From Pinus tabuliformis (taxonomy: Eukaryota; Streptophyta; Pinopsida; Pinales; Pinaceae): DNA of 64,000 bases. Both the position numbers and the translations under genes were made by a program. Under the pieces are notes generated by a model that saw only the letters and a list, made by a program, of their open reading frames with translations, was not told the DNA's origin and ran no database searches. Of this stretch, positions 47,347-57,928 are shown piece by piece (the first letter of the stretch is position 1; each line of letters starts with the position of its first letter). The stretch is taken from NCBI GenBank assembly GCA_031772625.1, contig CM062820.1, positions 314,806,783-314,870,782 of the forward strand, written 5' to 3'.

Positions 47347-48300
47347 ATGAAATACATGATTACAAGCAAGGAGAAGCCAATTAATCATCCGATTAATTAT
47401 GTACATACAGATTTAGAGTCTTTTGTTTTGTATTCAGATAGTTTCAATGAGATTGATAGTCAGTTAGTTGTAGAAGATGATATTCCAGAAATAGCAGAGA
47501 ATTTCAGAGAAGTTTTGAAGAAAGAAAGTCAAGATCAGAACAATACCATTCAGCAATCAGGAAAAGATAATGGACAACAAGCAGAAAAAATACAGCAAAC
47601 AGAGTTTCAGCACTTAGAAGAAGAGGAAGATGGCTTGTGGACCATGGATTTTGATGGAGCAGTGGGAAATGATGGTGCTGGAATTGGTATTTGGGTACGC
47701 AGTCCTTTTTCTGCTTCGAACAAAGTGCCTAGTAATGTGCGGGTATGTTCTTACAAGCTTGCTTTTGATTGCTCAAACAATGAGGCTGAGTATGAGGCTT
47801 TGATTGTTGGCCTAAAAATCCTAAGAAAGTTGAATGCTAAGAGGATTGTTGTATATGGCGACTCCGAATTTGTGATTAAGCGAGTTAAAGGTGAATATCA
47901 AGCAAAGCATACTCGGATGCGGGCATACCGGAATGTTGTTCTAGACATTTTGAAGCTATTTTCAGATTATACTTTAACGTGTGTGCCTCGTATTCAAAAT
48001 AGTATTGTTGATGCACTTGCTAAGGCAGCGAGTAATTTGAAGATTCCTATGAATTCAAGTAATAAATTTGAAATCCATGTGAAACATCGTCCGACTGTCC
48101 TGGAAAATCAGAGATATTGGCAAGTTTTTCAAGATGATGAGGAGATTGATGATTTTCTGCAAAACAAAGGTAAGTTCAAAGATACCTCAATTGATGTAGA
48201 ACATGATGATGGTAAAGATGATGTGCAGATCAATCAAATGGAAGTGTTGCAGCTCAAGGATAATGTGATTCCTAAAGGCTTGATACCTTTAGAGGAACTC
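47347..48300 (+). pseudogene. C extra RNase H placed between protease and RT
   Basis: Open and in frame with the following RT. RNase H core at about 47635-48037 with all four acidic residues: WTMDFDGAVG, NNEAEYEALIVGL, VVYGDSEFVI and SIVDALAKAAS. This is the plant/archaeal type (RVT_3). The RNase H behind RT has lost its first catalytic Asp (SFASEHT), so this one is the likely active enzyme. Its place before RT differs from the RT-RNase H-aRNase H-integrase order known for Ogre/Retand-type Tat elements. After the domain, ~90 acidic residues lead to RT. Confidence 0.82.
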
Positions 48301-49779
48301 TTTGATCATGATGACATAGCCCGCAAACCAACATTGCAGCCAACAGAGAAAGGAGTTGAAGAGGTGAATATTGGAACAGTCGAACATCCGAAGATGGTAA
48401 AGTTGTCCAAAACATTGCCACAAAAGGTAAAGGCAAAATATATCAGTTTTTTGTCATCTTTTGCCAATGTGTTTGCTTGGGACTATTCTGACTTGAAGAC
48501 ATATGATACCAATATAATTCAGCACACAATTCCTATTAAGCCAAATCAGAAACCTTTCAGACAGAAGTTAAGAAGGCTTAATCCAAAATTGCTGCCATCA
48601 ATTGAGAAGGAGGTAAATAGGTTGTACAAATCAGGAATCATTGTTCCCATCCAATTTTCTGATTGGATATCTAATTTGGTGCCCATACGAAAGAAGACAG
48701 GTGAGATTCGTTTGTGCATTGATTTTTGGAATCTCAACAAAGTTTCATTGAAGGATAATTATCCACTGCCAAAAATGGATCACATACTTCAGCGAGTAGT
48801 TGGAGCATCTCGTATGTCACTACTCAATGGTTATTTTGGATATAACAAAATTTTAGTCCATGAATATGACCGAGACAAAACAGCGTTCACCACTCCCTGG
48901 GGAACTTTTCATTACGCTAAAATTCCTTTCGGTTTGAAGAACGCAGGTGCCACATTTCAGCGAGTAATGGATATGGCTTTCACAAATGAGAAGGATGTAT
49001 TTTTGGTGGTGTACCTTGATGATTTGACGGTGTTTTCTAATTCAGATGAAGAACACATGTATCATTTGAAAATTGTTTTTCAAAAGTGTAGAAAATATGG
49101 TGTGTCGTTGAATCCGAAGAAGAGCTTGTTCGCCATGGATGAGGGAAAACTTCTTGGACACATCATATCAAAAGATGGCATTCGTATTGATCCAGCACGT
49201 GTAGAAGTGATTCAGCAAATTGATCTTCCCTGGAACAAGAAGGAGATTCAGTCTTTTAATGGTAAGATGAATTTTTTATGTTGCTTTGTACCTAACCTTG
49301 CTGAACATCTAAGAGAAATTACAAACATGCTTAAGAAGGACAGCCAAGTGAAATGGACCGAAGAGGCTATAAAATCTTTCAATCTAGTAAAATTGGCTCT
49401 TTCTTCAGCCCTGGTTCTAATCAGCCCAGATTATACTCAGGATTTTATATTGTTTTCATTTGCTTCGGAGCATACTATGGCAGCTGTATTAATGCAAAAA
49501 AAAGATGAGCATGAAAGACCCATTGCTTTCTTCAGCCGGACTATAAGAGATGCTGCTTTGAAATACAACATTATTGAGAAGCAAGCCCTTGCACTTGTAA
49601 AAGCATTGAAAGACTTTCGCGTATATATTCTGCATTCCCATATTTTGGCTTATGTTCCTAACACTGTTGTCAAAGATATTTTGGTCCAAACAGATCCAAA
49701 AGGGAGACGTGGCAAGTGGATTGCGGCTTTGCTGGAGTATGATGTGGAGATAAAGCCCACAAAGCTTGTCAAAGGATAG
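48301..49779 (+). pseudogene. C reverse transcriptase and degenerate RNase H
   Basis: In frame after the extra RNase H. RT motifs: KSGIIVPIQFSDWISNLVP, IDFWNLNK (usually R-D-L-N-K), motif A LLNGYFGYN where the catalytic Asp is Asn, FGLKNAGATFQRVM and the active site YLDDL. The Asp-to-Asn change alone should inactivate RT. RNase H reads SFASEHTMAAVLMQ, lacking the first Asp. A tag at 49777 (likely CAG) ends the open stretch. Confidence 0.87.
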
Positions 49780-49782
49780 GGA

Positions 49783-51159
49783 TTGACAAAGTCAATGGCT
49801 GAATCAAATCTGCACGTCTTGGACATAAATCTGATTGCTGCTATGTCCGATGAAAATGAGCAAGGTCTGTCAATTCAGGTAGTTGAAATATTTATTCTTT
49901 CTCCATGGTATTTAGATATTATATATGTGCTTCAGAATTTGTCCGTGCCACCTGGTATGGCTAGAAACAAAGCTATAACTCTTAAGTTAAAGGCTGCTAA
50001 GTTTTGTATTTTGAATTATGCACTTTATTGGAAAGATCCCAGTGGCATTTTGTTGAATTGTTTGGTGGAAGAAGAAGCAAAGTAGGTCATGGAAGATTTC
50101 CATAAAGGAGATTGTGGCAGTCACCTTTTTTGGAAAGTAACGGCAAATAAAATTCTGAGAGCCGGTTACTATTGGCTGACATTGTTTGTTGATGTGTTCA
50201 AGACTGTCAAGAGCTATCATAACTGTCATATTTTTGAAGGAAAGTAGAAATTACAGCCTTTGTCGCCTAAGCCCATTGAGGTGAGTGCCCCTTTTCAGCA
50301 ATGGGGGTTGGATTTCATTGGTGAAATTCATCCTGCTTCTTTAGGTCAGCATAGATGGATCCTCACGGCGACAGATTATTTCACGAAGTGGATCAAAGCA
50401 ATTCCCACGAGGCAAGCTATGGATGCGATAATAATTTCATTCCTTGAGAATAATATTTTATCTCATTTTGGTTGCCCGAATAAGTTAATCACTGATAACG
50501 TAGCAGCTTTCAAGTCAAAAAGGATGGTTGAGTTTTGTAATAAATATCACATTACTTTGGGGCACTCAACTGCCTATCATCCAGAAGGCAATGGATTCGC
50601 GGAGTCTTCCAACAAATATTTGGTCAATATCATTAAGAAGTTGCTGGAAATAAATAAGAAAAGTTGGCATAAGAAGTTGGTCCATGCACTTTGGGCAGAT
50701 CGAGTGAGTCAGAAGAAATCCATTGGTATGTCCCCTTTTGAGCTAGTTTATGGGGTTGATATAGTGTTCCCTACCTCTCTTGCAGCTTTGGTAGTCAAAC
50801 TTCTTCAGGAGGATGGCGGTGAAGATGATCCAATGCAGAGAAGACAAAATCAAATGATCCATTTGCAGCAGACACAGGAAGATTTTTTTCAAAACACGTT
50901 CAAGCTGCAGGAGAGAATTAAAAAGATTTATGACAGAAAAGCAAAGGCGGACAAATTTCAGTTGGATGATGTGGTGCTGAAGTGGGATGCAAGGAATGAG
51001 GAAAAGGGCAAGCACGGTAAGTTTGAAAATCTCTGGAAAGGTCCTTTTAAGATTGTAGCATATCGAGGTCAGAATGCCTTTCTTCTGAAGGAGATGAACG
51101 GGGAAGATTGTCCTGGAGGGCCAGTGAATGGTCGGCTGCTCAAGCGGTACCTTTTCTGA
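49783..51159 (+). pseudogene. C integrase
   Basis: Same frame, with tag at 50083 and 50245, both in likely Gln positions. HHCC finger: FHKGDCGSH ... KSYHNCHIF, where one Cys is Tyr. Catalytic residues in WGLDFIGE, ITDNVAAF and FAESSNK are present. C-terminal part LWKGPFKIVAYRGQNAF ends at 51159 without a chromodomain. The 250 bp after the stop are AT-rich and noncoding. Confidence 0.87.
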
Positions 51160-51408
51160 GATATTTCTGTTGTTTAAATTGTCATTGTAAATACCATTTT
51201 ATTTCAGTTTCATTACAAGTGTGTGCTGTGATATTTTCTTCAGTCTAGGGCCCGAAGTGAAGGCTATAATTCTGAAGAAATATTTCAGTTTTGAGTTCAG
51301 TTTATCGAGTCAGTTTTTCAGTCATTTTAGTTTCATCATTGAGTCGTTTTGAGTCAAGTTTCAGTCAAATAAATTGAGGCAGAGTCTTGTGTTGTGTATC
51401 GAAATAAT

Positions 51409-51503
51409 GACTCCATAGCCCAATGGATGAAGGCACTGTCTAGCTCTCCCAGAGATTTGTTGTTCTTGGCACCTCCAAGGAGCTACCATCCCCATTGGAG
51501 CCA
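51409..51503 (+). other. tRNA-Arg-like sequence abutting C 3' LTR
   Basis: Starts GACTCCATAGCCCAATGGAT, nearly identical to the 5' half of plant tRNA-Arg(ACG), including an A-box-like TAGCCCAATGG. It continues CACTGTCTA and CAGAGATT, then an extra ~22 nt in the T-arm region, and ends CCCCATTGGAGCCA one base before the 3' LTR. It is about 95 nt long and cannot be a normal tRNA. Neither it nor its homologue beside F's 3' LTR leaves a visible purine tract. Confidence 0.65.
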
Positions 51504-51504
51504 A

Positions 51505-51811
51505 TGTTAGAGTCATTCTGGTAATCCCTCCGTTACAGATCATTTCTCTTATTGCATTTCATTTTTAGGTGTCTCATTCAGCTCAATCATCTGCATTCCA
51601 CTAGGGGCATGCCATAATCTGATGGAAGGGTCTTATCATACATTACCCCTCATGCATTATCCATGTTGGCTCAGGTCTGTCCGTCAAAATCAAGTTTTAA
51701 AATCACTTAGAGTCTTGTTTTAAGTCTATTGATCAGCAAAGGTCATTTCAGTCATTAGGTCTAGGGTTAGTCAATTTGGTCTTCAACAATGTCTAATAAT
51801 GCCAACAGACT
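51505..51811 (+). repeat. C 3' LTR, segment 1
   Basis: Matches 20366 onward; interrupted by E after agact (51807-51811). Confidence 0.92.
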
Positions 51812-51874
51812 TGTTATCACAAAATCACAACTGAGGGCTGCAACCAAGCATGATTTCATGTAACTATTTCAACC

Positions 51875-51920
51875 AATCTTTAGACCAAAGATTAGCCTCT
51901 TTGATCAGAGAGGGCTCTCT
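51875..51920 (-). other. U5 double hairpin, E
   Basis: AATCTTT/AAAGATT (51875-51893) then AGAGAGGGCTCTCT (51907-51920), 95 bp from the edge. The second matches F and C in sequence; the first matches in position and pairing only. Confidence 0.7.
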
Positions 51921-53060
51921 CACAATTCTTGATAAAATCCTTCAAACACTAGATGGCTAACTCTTTATTCACTTATAAAAGCATAACTGGTTGGAAACAC
52001 ATCAAACTGGCTCTCATTGGGCTATGGAGTCTATAATATCAAGTAAACAAGGAAAACACAGTGACCTCATGGAAATCAAGGCTCTTAGCATTACATGTCA
52101 AACATATTCCACCAAAACATAGCTTGCTGTATACACAGGAAGTCAGAGCATATAATTATGAATTCTGAGTGATTGCATACAACAAAACCATAAAATAACA
52201 TAAAGTATAACACATCATCACTACATTTGATCATGACAATCCTTCGAGAATCTTGAGAAGAGAATAACTCTGTTTTACTATTACTGTCAAAAAAGGTCTT
52301 ACAATGGCCCAAAACAACACTGTTTTTCTATAAAGTATCCAACCCCTGTTACATCCTAATTTCTTCTATTTATATGAATACATTCCTCCCTTTCTAGAGG
52401 GAGCTCGAAAACCCTATTAACTCCTCCTACATGCTACTAACTAATGCATTAATTACAAACATGTTGGTATGTAATTACATAAAGTCCTAGTTAAACTAAA
52501 ACACTACTTTCATTTCTCCTCTTAGGCTTGATGCTTTCTTGAATGCTGTGACAGCTGTCCTTCTTCAGTTAAGCTGAGATGGTTGAAGGAGAACGTACTG
52601 AATGAGCTGGCCTTGGATTCCAGTCATGGAGATGGCTTCATTAATTAACTAAGGGAAATGCCCTGTTTGCACGGCTTTTGTCTCCCATCACTCTTCATTA
52701 CTTTAAAAACAAGTCTGCTGTTCTTTAATTCTTCCCAAACACCGCATATCACCACACCTTTCAAATGAGCTGGAAACTTTATGAGCTGAAAAGGTGTCTG
52801 CGGTTGTTTGTTGGCCCTTAACATAATATGTTTTCCATCGCCCTGAAATATAGGGAGCTGTTCCTGTTTGTCGGCCTTTTGTCTCCCAACATTCTCCTAA
52901 AATATAGCAGCCTGCTCCCAAATCCTTTAATGACCCCAAGTATGGAGTAATGCCAGATTTATGATGTGCTGGAGGTGGTCTTTGATAGACAGTTGTTCCT
53001 CTTCCTCAACTCCCGCTCACCGTGTTAGACTAGCTGCTCTGCACTTTAAATTATCACCTA

Positions 53061-53092
53061 CAGCAGTTTCGTAGCGCGCTACGAAACTGCTG
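53061..53092. repeat. Perfect 32-bp palindrome
   Basis: The half-site CAGCAGTTTCGTAGCG is followed directly by its reverse complement, with ATCAC/GTGAT flanks extending the pairing after a short bulge. Related half-sites (TTTCGCAGCGCAG, GCGCTGCGAAAC) cluster at 56588-56695. Confidence 0.85.
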
Positions 53093-53349
53093 TGTGATTT
53101 AGAAAACACAGTCTTCTTCCTTTAGCGCAATCTCACAGCCACACTCTGTACTGTCTTCATTTTTTGCCTTCATGGATCTGTTCTCTGTAATCTCCATCTT
53201 TCTTTTAAAAGAGAGGGTTATTATTGACAAGATTTTCCTTTGGCTAGCGCTTAAACACAATGAAGACATTACCATCAAAACAAACCGAGAGCAGAAATAT
53301 GTTTATCATAAAAAATTCTACTTCATGCATAGTCATCATATTGAAAAGT

Positions 53350-53746
53350 TTACCAGCCAATATTCTTAGCAACAAAACACGAGCTCAAATGCTGAGGGTC
53401 CCCTATATTTCTTAGATCCATCCATGGCGCCATAACTGGTCTTATACTCTCATAATGAATGGCAATATTCACCAGAACGGAATTGTTTAAAGTGGTAGGC
53501 ATAACATTTCTGACATAAGAGCTTTTCGGGAGCATTAAATAAAATTAAAAACAAATCTGCTACCAAAGAACTTGTTGTTTCCAAACTGAATGTTATTGGC
53601 ATAGAATCCATGTATCTCCAAATCTTCTAACACTGACATAATTGTCTCTGTTGGAGGAAACCTGTGTTGAATGTTGGAATCTACGTCCATCCAAAGCTGC
53701 AAAAGGTCTTGTGAAGGATAACCGCCATTGATTGATGGGTAAAACA
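53350..53746 (-). pseudogene. Unassigned coding-like segment in E
   Basis: Minus-strand open reading continuing from the UGGT exon (LFYPSINGGYPSQDLLQLWM, HRFPPTETIMSVLEDLEIHG), then after a stop IAIHYESIRPVMAPWMDLRN. Composition looks protein-like, but I cannot match it to UGGT or callose synthase. It may be intron, or exon from a third gene. Confidence 0.35.
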
Positions 53747-54027
53747 GAGGATCCAAGGTTATTCCTTTCTTCACTTCACTATCATCAATGGCTTTGTACT
53801 CCATGTTCCTCAAAGCAAGTTCTACATCATAACCAGCCAAATTCAATAGGCTCCCTGTGCCTACTGTAGTGCAGTACTCAGCCTCTAATTCACAGCCAAA
53901 GGGTAGGATGGGCCGATCAACATATTGAACTTTTCCCTTTCTAGATGCCTCAACTAATGCCAAGTGAAAATTTGAGAAGCAATTTACCCCAAGAGCTCCA
54001 TACAAAACAGCTCCAGGACTCTTTCTA
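53747..54027 (-). pseudogene. UGGT fragment, internal exon
   Basis: After an acceptor-like caaatag, the minus strand encodes SPGAVLYGALGVNCF, ASRKGKVQYVDRPILP, FGCELEAEYCTTVGTG and GYDVELALRNMEYKAIDDSE, then VKKGITL. This is the thioredoxin-like region of plant UDP-glucose:glycoprotein glucosyltransferase, the ER enzyme that reglucosylates misfolded glycoproteins. The exon is open but isolated. With 54550-54830 it shows a decayed genomic (intron-containing) fragment. Confidence 0.8.
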
Positions 54028-54549
54028 TTTGATTATCAACCCAATAGCATTTTCCCTTGGGAGCGTTTGGGTTCCTGCTCACTGATCAACGATCCAAATC
54101 TTTATTGTAAGTGTCAGAAGCATTTCCACTGTTTATGCTTTCTTCGTGCGACAGGGAAAAAGATGTTGAACCCTTCAGAATGTGTCACAGTGAAACATCC
54201 TTCACGCTACTTCATGTTTTCTTCCTCTTCATCCATGCTTTTATAACCATCTTGGCCACCATGACCGTGTGGAACAGAAGGATTCTGATGTGCATATATC
54301 CAAAAGAATCTTGAAACCAGCATACTGACAGTGGCATTTGGAAACATTTGGCAGACCTGTGCAACAAACACCTCCCAGTGTATTCCTCCAAGAAACCCGA
54401 TAGTATGTGAATATATTCCTCTCCTCTGATTCTGCTCTGACTCTGGTCCTCTCGAAATTCAAGAATATGTATTATACAAGGCAGGCAGCAACATACTATC
54501 GCACATAAAATGAATGGCATGGCATAACCTATACAACTGAATGGCATAA

Positions 54550-54830
54550 CATAAAGTACAAGTTTTGAAGAAGCTGAACGAAAAAAAAGAGATAATTGGA
54601 AGAAAAACTCCAATGATCCACTTAAAACGTAGCTTCCATGTTTCAGAATCTCTTGAAAGCAATCTTTTGGAGATGTGGAAGCCAGATGAAGAGAAGTGCC
54701 CGACCATTTAGCCCGCAGAGAAACCTGTACGTTCTTCGATTGCGGATGCTTGGCATCAGACAAACCACTGATCAAAATCGCCAAAATAATCAGAGGAATC
54801 CAATGACTAGAAAGCCTGAATTAGCGCGAA
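54550..54830 (-). pseudogene. UGGT fragment, first exon region
   Basis: The minus strand encodes a hydrophobic stretch like a signal peptide, then KNVQVSLRAKWSGTSLHLA and, after an apparent deletion relative to plant UGGT, KDCFQEILKHG ... FRSASSKLVLY followed by a gt donor. These match the N-terminus of mature plant UGGT. The ~520 bp to the next exon fragment would be intron. Confidence 0.78.
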
Positions 54831-55178
54831 AGTTTAACAAAACCCTGCATCCTTTTTTTCGTTCTAATCCCGCGACTTTCCAGGGCCAACGTTGTGTGTG
54901 TTAAAGGATAGCATAACTCACAATTCAGTGCATGGAAACCAGATCTGACACAATCTGAAAAGATTTTCAACAAAGCTGTTAAATTAGCAGAGAACGAGGG
55001 GAAGAACGTCCTGCATCTTCTCATCACTGTCTCCCGCGCCCTTCATCCCCAATATAATAGGCATTCAATCATGAAGCCACGCCAACACCTTAGAGGAACG
55101 TGTTCAATACCATGCTCTGATGCATGCCAGGTGTGCACACTGCTGTCATTCAATCATCAGTGCAGAAACTTCAACCTT

Positions 55179-55640
55179 TCACCCTTTTGTTTTTCTGTCG
55201 GTGGCATTTAAATGTGCATAGAAAGCTAGAGGCAAAAATCGGAATCTTGACCTCAGCATCCCCAATGTTCGTATCTCACCAAGTCGGCGAAAGGCACCAA
55301 ATATACCTCCAAAGATAGTGGAGTAAATGATATGCCAAATCTGTATGTCTACGAAACAAACAAATACTATTGGAGCCCAGAGAGCAATTACTACGCCGAT
55401 ATTGTTTTTTTGCTTTTGAAGAAATTCATGCCCTTCGAATGCAGTAATATGCATTGCCACGCTAGCCTTTGTAGGCCCAATCAAGGGATGAATCTCATCG
55501 TAGTAGCTGAATGCCAGTTTGGTTACAAGAAGTAGGATCCAGAAAAAAGGAAAACTGACTTTCGTGCATTGCCCACTACATCAGGATATTCGCAATGCGC
55601 CATTTCGAGCTTTCAATAAATCGCTTTATCATGGCAATAA
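55179..55640 (-). pseudogene. Callose synthase (1,3-beta-glucan synthase) fragment
   Basis: The minus strand encodes FWILLLVTKLAFSYY, EIHPLIGPTKA, NNIGVVIALWAPIVF, IFGGIFGAFRRLGEIRTLGM and LRSRFRFLP, a conserved membrane and loop region of plant callose synthases (GSL/CalS). Upstream bases keep RFIESSKWRI and MHESQF in another frame with stops. The fragment is a small piece of a protein of almost 2000 residues in the plasma membrane. Confidence 0.87.
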
Positions 55641-56740
55641 AAACAATATCGCCCCAATCACATTAAGAACCAGATTAGAACACGATTGCAGAAATGTATA
55701 ATGAAGGACTTTCCCACTTGTCACCAAACCAATTCTTGAAAAGTTTGCCAAGACCAATTGGGTTATCATCAAACATACTGCAGCACCCAGTATTAGCAGT
55801 TGCTATTAAACCAAACAGGAATCCCTGATCATCTTAGAGAATATGCTCACCTACAGCCCTTATTTTCTGGAACTCTAACGCTCTAAAATCTTTCTATGAG
55901 TGCAAAGGCTACAGATTTGACAAAGAAGCCATCACACGCTTGTATCTCACTTTAGAGCACTGTCATTCGGGAAGCATTCCCTTTGTAAAACCTCAAGGAT
56001 TGAACTCGATGGCTAGAAGCCACTAAGATGAAATGAAAGAATCTGGACAATTATCCTCGAGTGACCAAACCACTACAAACAAAGAGGTAGTAGATGGACC
56101 ATCAACCTCATAGAAGATACCAATTTTAACAAATAGGCATCATTTCTTTTTGCTGCTATAATGTGATAAAATTATGTACATTCTTTAAAACAATCATTAC
56201 AAAAAGGCCTGCTGTAATGGGTGTAGGGTAGGATTTATCAGCTATTTGCCACAAGTTTGAATCCCAATTAAAACACACCGCAGCATCTGACAGTGGAACG
56301 CTATCAAACTTGAACCCCAGATCATCATAGGCAATATTCTCACCGCATTTACCTTGTTCTACTCAGTCATAATAACCTTCTCATCAAATGTGCAGCCTTC
56401 CAAGAGGCCACGAATTCTATGGTTCTGAATCATAAAATAATGCCAAACTGGATTTAACTCGGGCTCCAACTTCAATAACAGTATGATGGTGTTCTCAAGC
56501 TAAGATACATCAGATGCAACAGGCCGAGGCTCGTACTGCATTCAAGGGTGCGCAGTCCTTCCCTTAAATATCTGTCATTTCCTAATTTCGCAGCGCAGCC
56601 ATTGTAAGGTCAGTGTTTTCGCTACGAAATCACTAAAACATATGGCGCTGCGAAACTGTTAACAAGTTTATGCGCTGCGAAAACACCTTGTCTTTTAGAT
56701 ATGCTAAAAAATTTTGACAACAGACTTTTTAGTGATAACA
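55641..56740 (-). other. E right part, no gene seen
   Basis: AT-rich sequence without recognisable protein. The last ~150 bp have four GCGC-centred half-palindromes (TTTCGCAGCGCAG-like). Ends TAGTGATAACA. Confidence 0.5.
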
Positions 56741-57880
56741 AGACTAATGAGGGAGGTCCTTAATAGGTTTTCATTTCCAATATTTTCATCATCATATGTT
56801 CGACTATGACTTTTTTTTCAAAACTCTGTTTTGAAGAAAATTCGTCATTTCGCTTTGTAATAAATTGTCATGTAATTTTCAAAAACTTTTTCAGTTGTTG
56901 AAATGTCCAGGCGCAGCCCTGGTCTTCCTTTGTCAAGACATGCCACTATCCCTGCAAAAAAATTAACAAAATACTCATCACTCAAGCCAAAAATTCAAAA
57001 GGGAAACAAAAAGACAGAGTTTTATTAATTGTGGAAAAGGTGCCAATTCAAAACATTACAAAGTGGGTTTGTGAGAAGCAAAAATCAAATCCATCACTAT
57101 AAGAGTTTCTCATGGTTTTAAAACATTCATTTGTATCTAAGAGGTCAAAGAGGGTTGAAGTTTAGTCTTGAGAGGGCAAACTTGCAAAGTTTCAAGCCAA
57201 AGTTGTGTTCAAAGCCGGCGCAGCGCATAGAGCAGGTGGCGCGGTGCACTGGGGAGGCGTGGCGCATTGGGCGCGATCAACCAGTGTAAATTAACATGAG
57301 TGCAGTGCACTGGGACAACGTGGCACGTTGGACAAGCTGCATGGCGCACTCAGCTGTCTGGCTCGAAAAATGCCATAACGGCCTCCAAATGCCAAAATCG
57401 TGCCAATTTCCTTTGTTTCAAGTAGGTGGAGCTCCATTTCTCTTATGCATTAAAGTTTGGTAGTTATTCTATGATAGTTGATGTGTTGAGCTTCCAAACA
57501 AACGATCAAACCCTATCATTTTGAATTCCACAAATATAAGATGCTGCCTAGGGTTTCAAAAATCGTTGGCCACCAAGCTTTTTATTTTTCCATCATTTAT
57601 TTTCTCCTTGATTCCATTTGTTCCTTGACTTCATTGTTCCCTATCCCCTAAAATTACTAAACCCCTATCCTAACTTCCCTTTCCCAAACTTTTAAATGTG
57701 AAACCCTAAACCCTAATCTCACACATAAATCCCAAATCCTCTGCCATATTTCCCTAACAAATCTATCCCAATAGTCCCTAATCCCTTACTATTTTTTCCC
57801 ATTCCTAACATTCCTTGGTTGAATTTGTTTTCCCCTTGGTGGCAAAAATTAAACTCATCACAAAGAGCAACCCAGCACAG

Positions 57881-57890
57881 TTTATATACA
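57881..57890 (+). promoter_or_regulatory. C LTR TATA box (3' copy)
   Basis: TTTATATACA, 48 bp before the ORF start, as in the 5' copy. Confidence 0.55.
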
Positions 57891-57928
57891 GTAGCATCTT
57901 TTTCTTCAAGGTATTTTGTACAACAGCC

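Larger units (their letters stand above)
51812..53349 (-). other. E left part: U5/R-like noncoding sequence
   Basis: No gene on either strand. Holds the U5 hairpins and, near its right side, the 32-bp palindrome at 53061. Confidence 0.5.
51812..56740 (-). mobile_element. Element E: LTR-like insertion carrying host-gene fragments
   Basis: Ends TGTTATCAC and GTGATAACA, flanked by a perfect 5-bp TSD agact (51807-51811, 56741-56745); the uninterrupted C LTR confirms the site. TG...CA ends and 5-bp TSD indicate an LTR element. The left edge carries the same U5 double hairpin as F and C, giving minus orientation. I find no internal direct repeat and no gag-pol, so a solo LTR of 4.9 kb or a non-autonomous element is most likely. 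It carries fragments of callose synthase and UGGT on the minus strand. Confidence 0.8.

Noticed and set aside
51409-51503. A functional tRNA-Arg gene
   Set aside because: It is ~95 nt, with an insertion in the T-arm and no intact B box; kept only as a tRNA-like sequence.
51812-56740. E as a DNA transposon with terminal inverted repeats CTTGTTATCAC
   Set aside because: Counting TG...CA as the ends gives a perfect 5-bp TSD and U5 hairpins as in LTR elements; no transposase or known DNA-transposon end motif.
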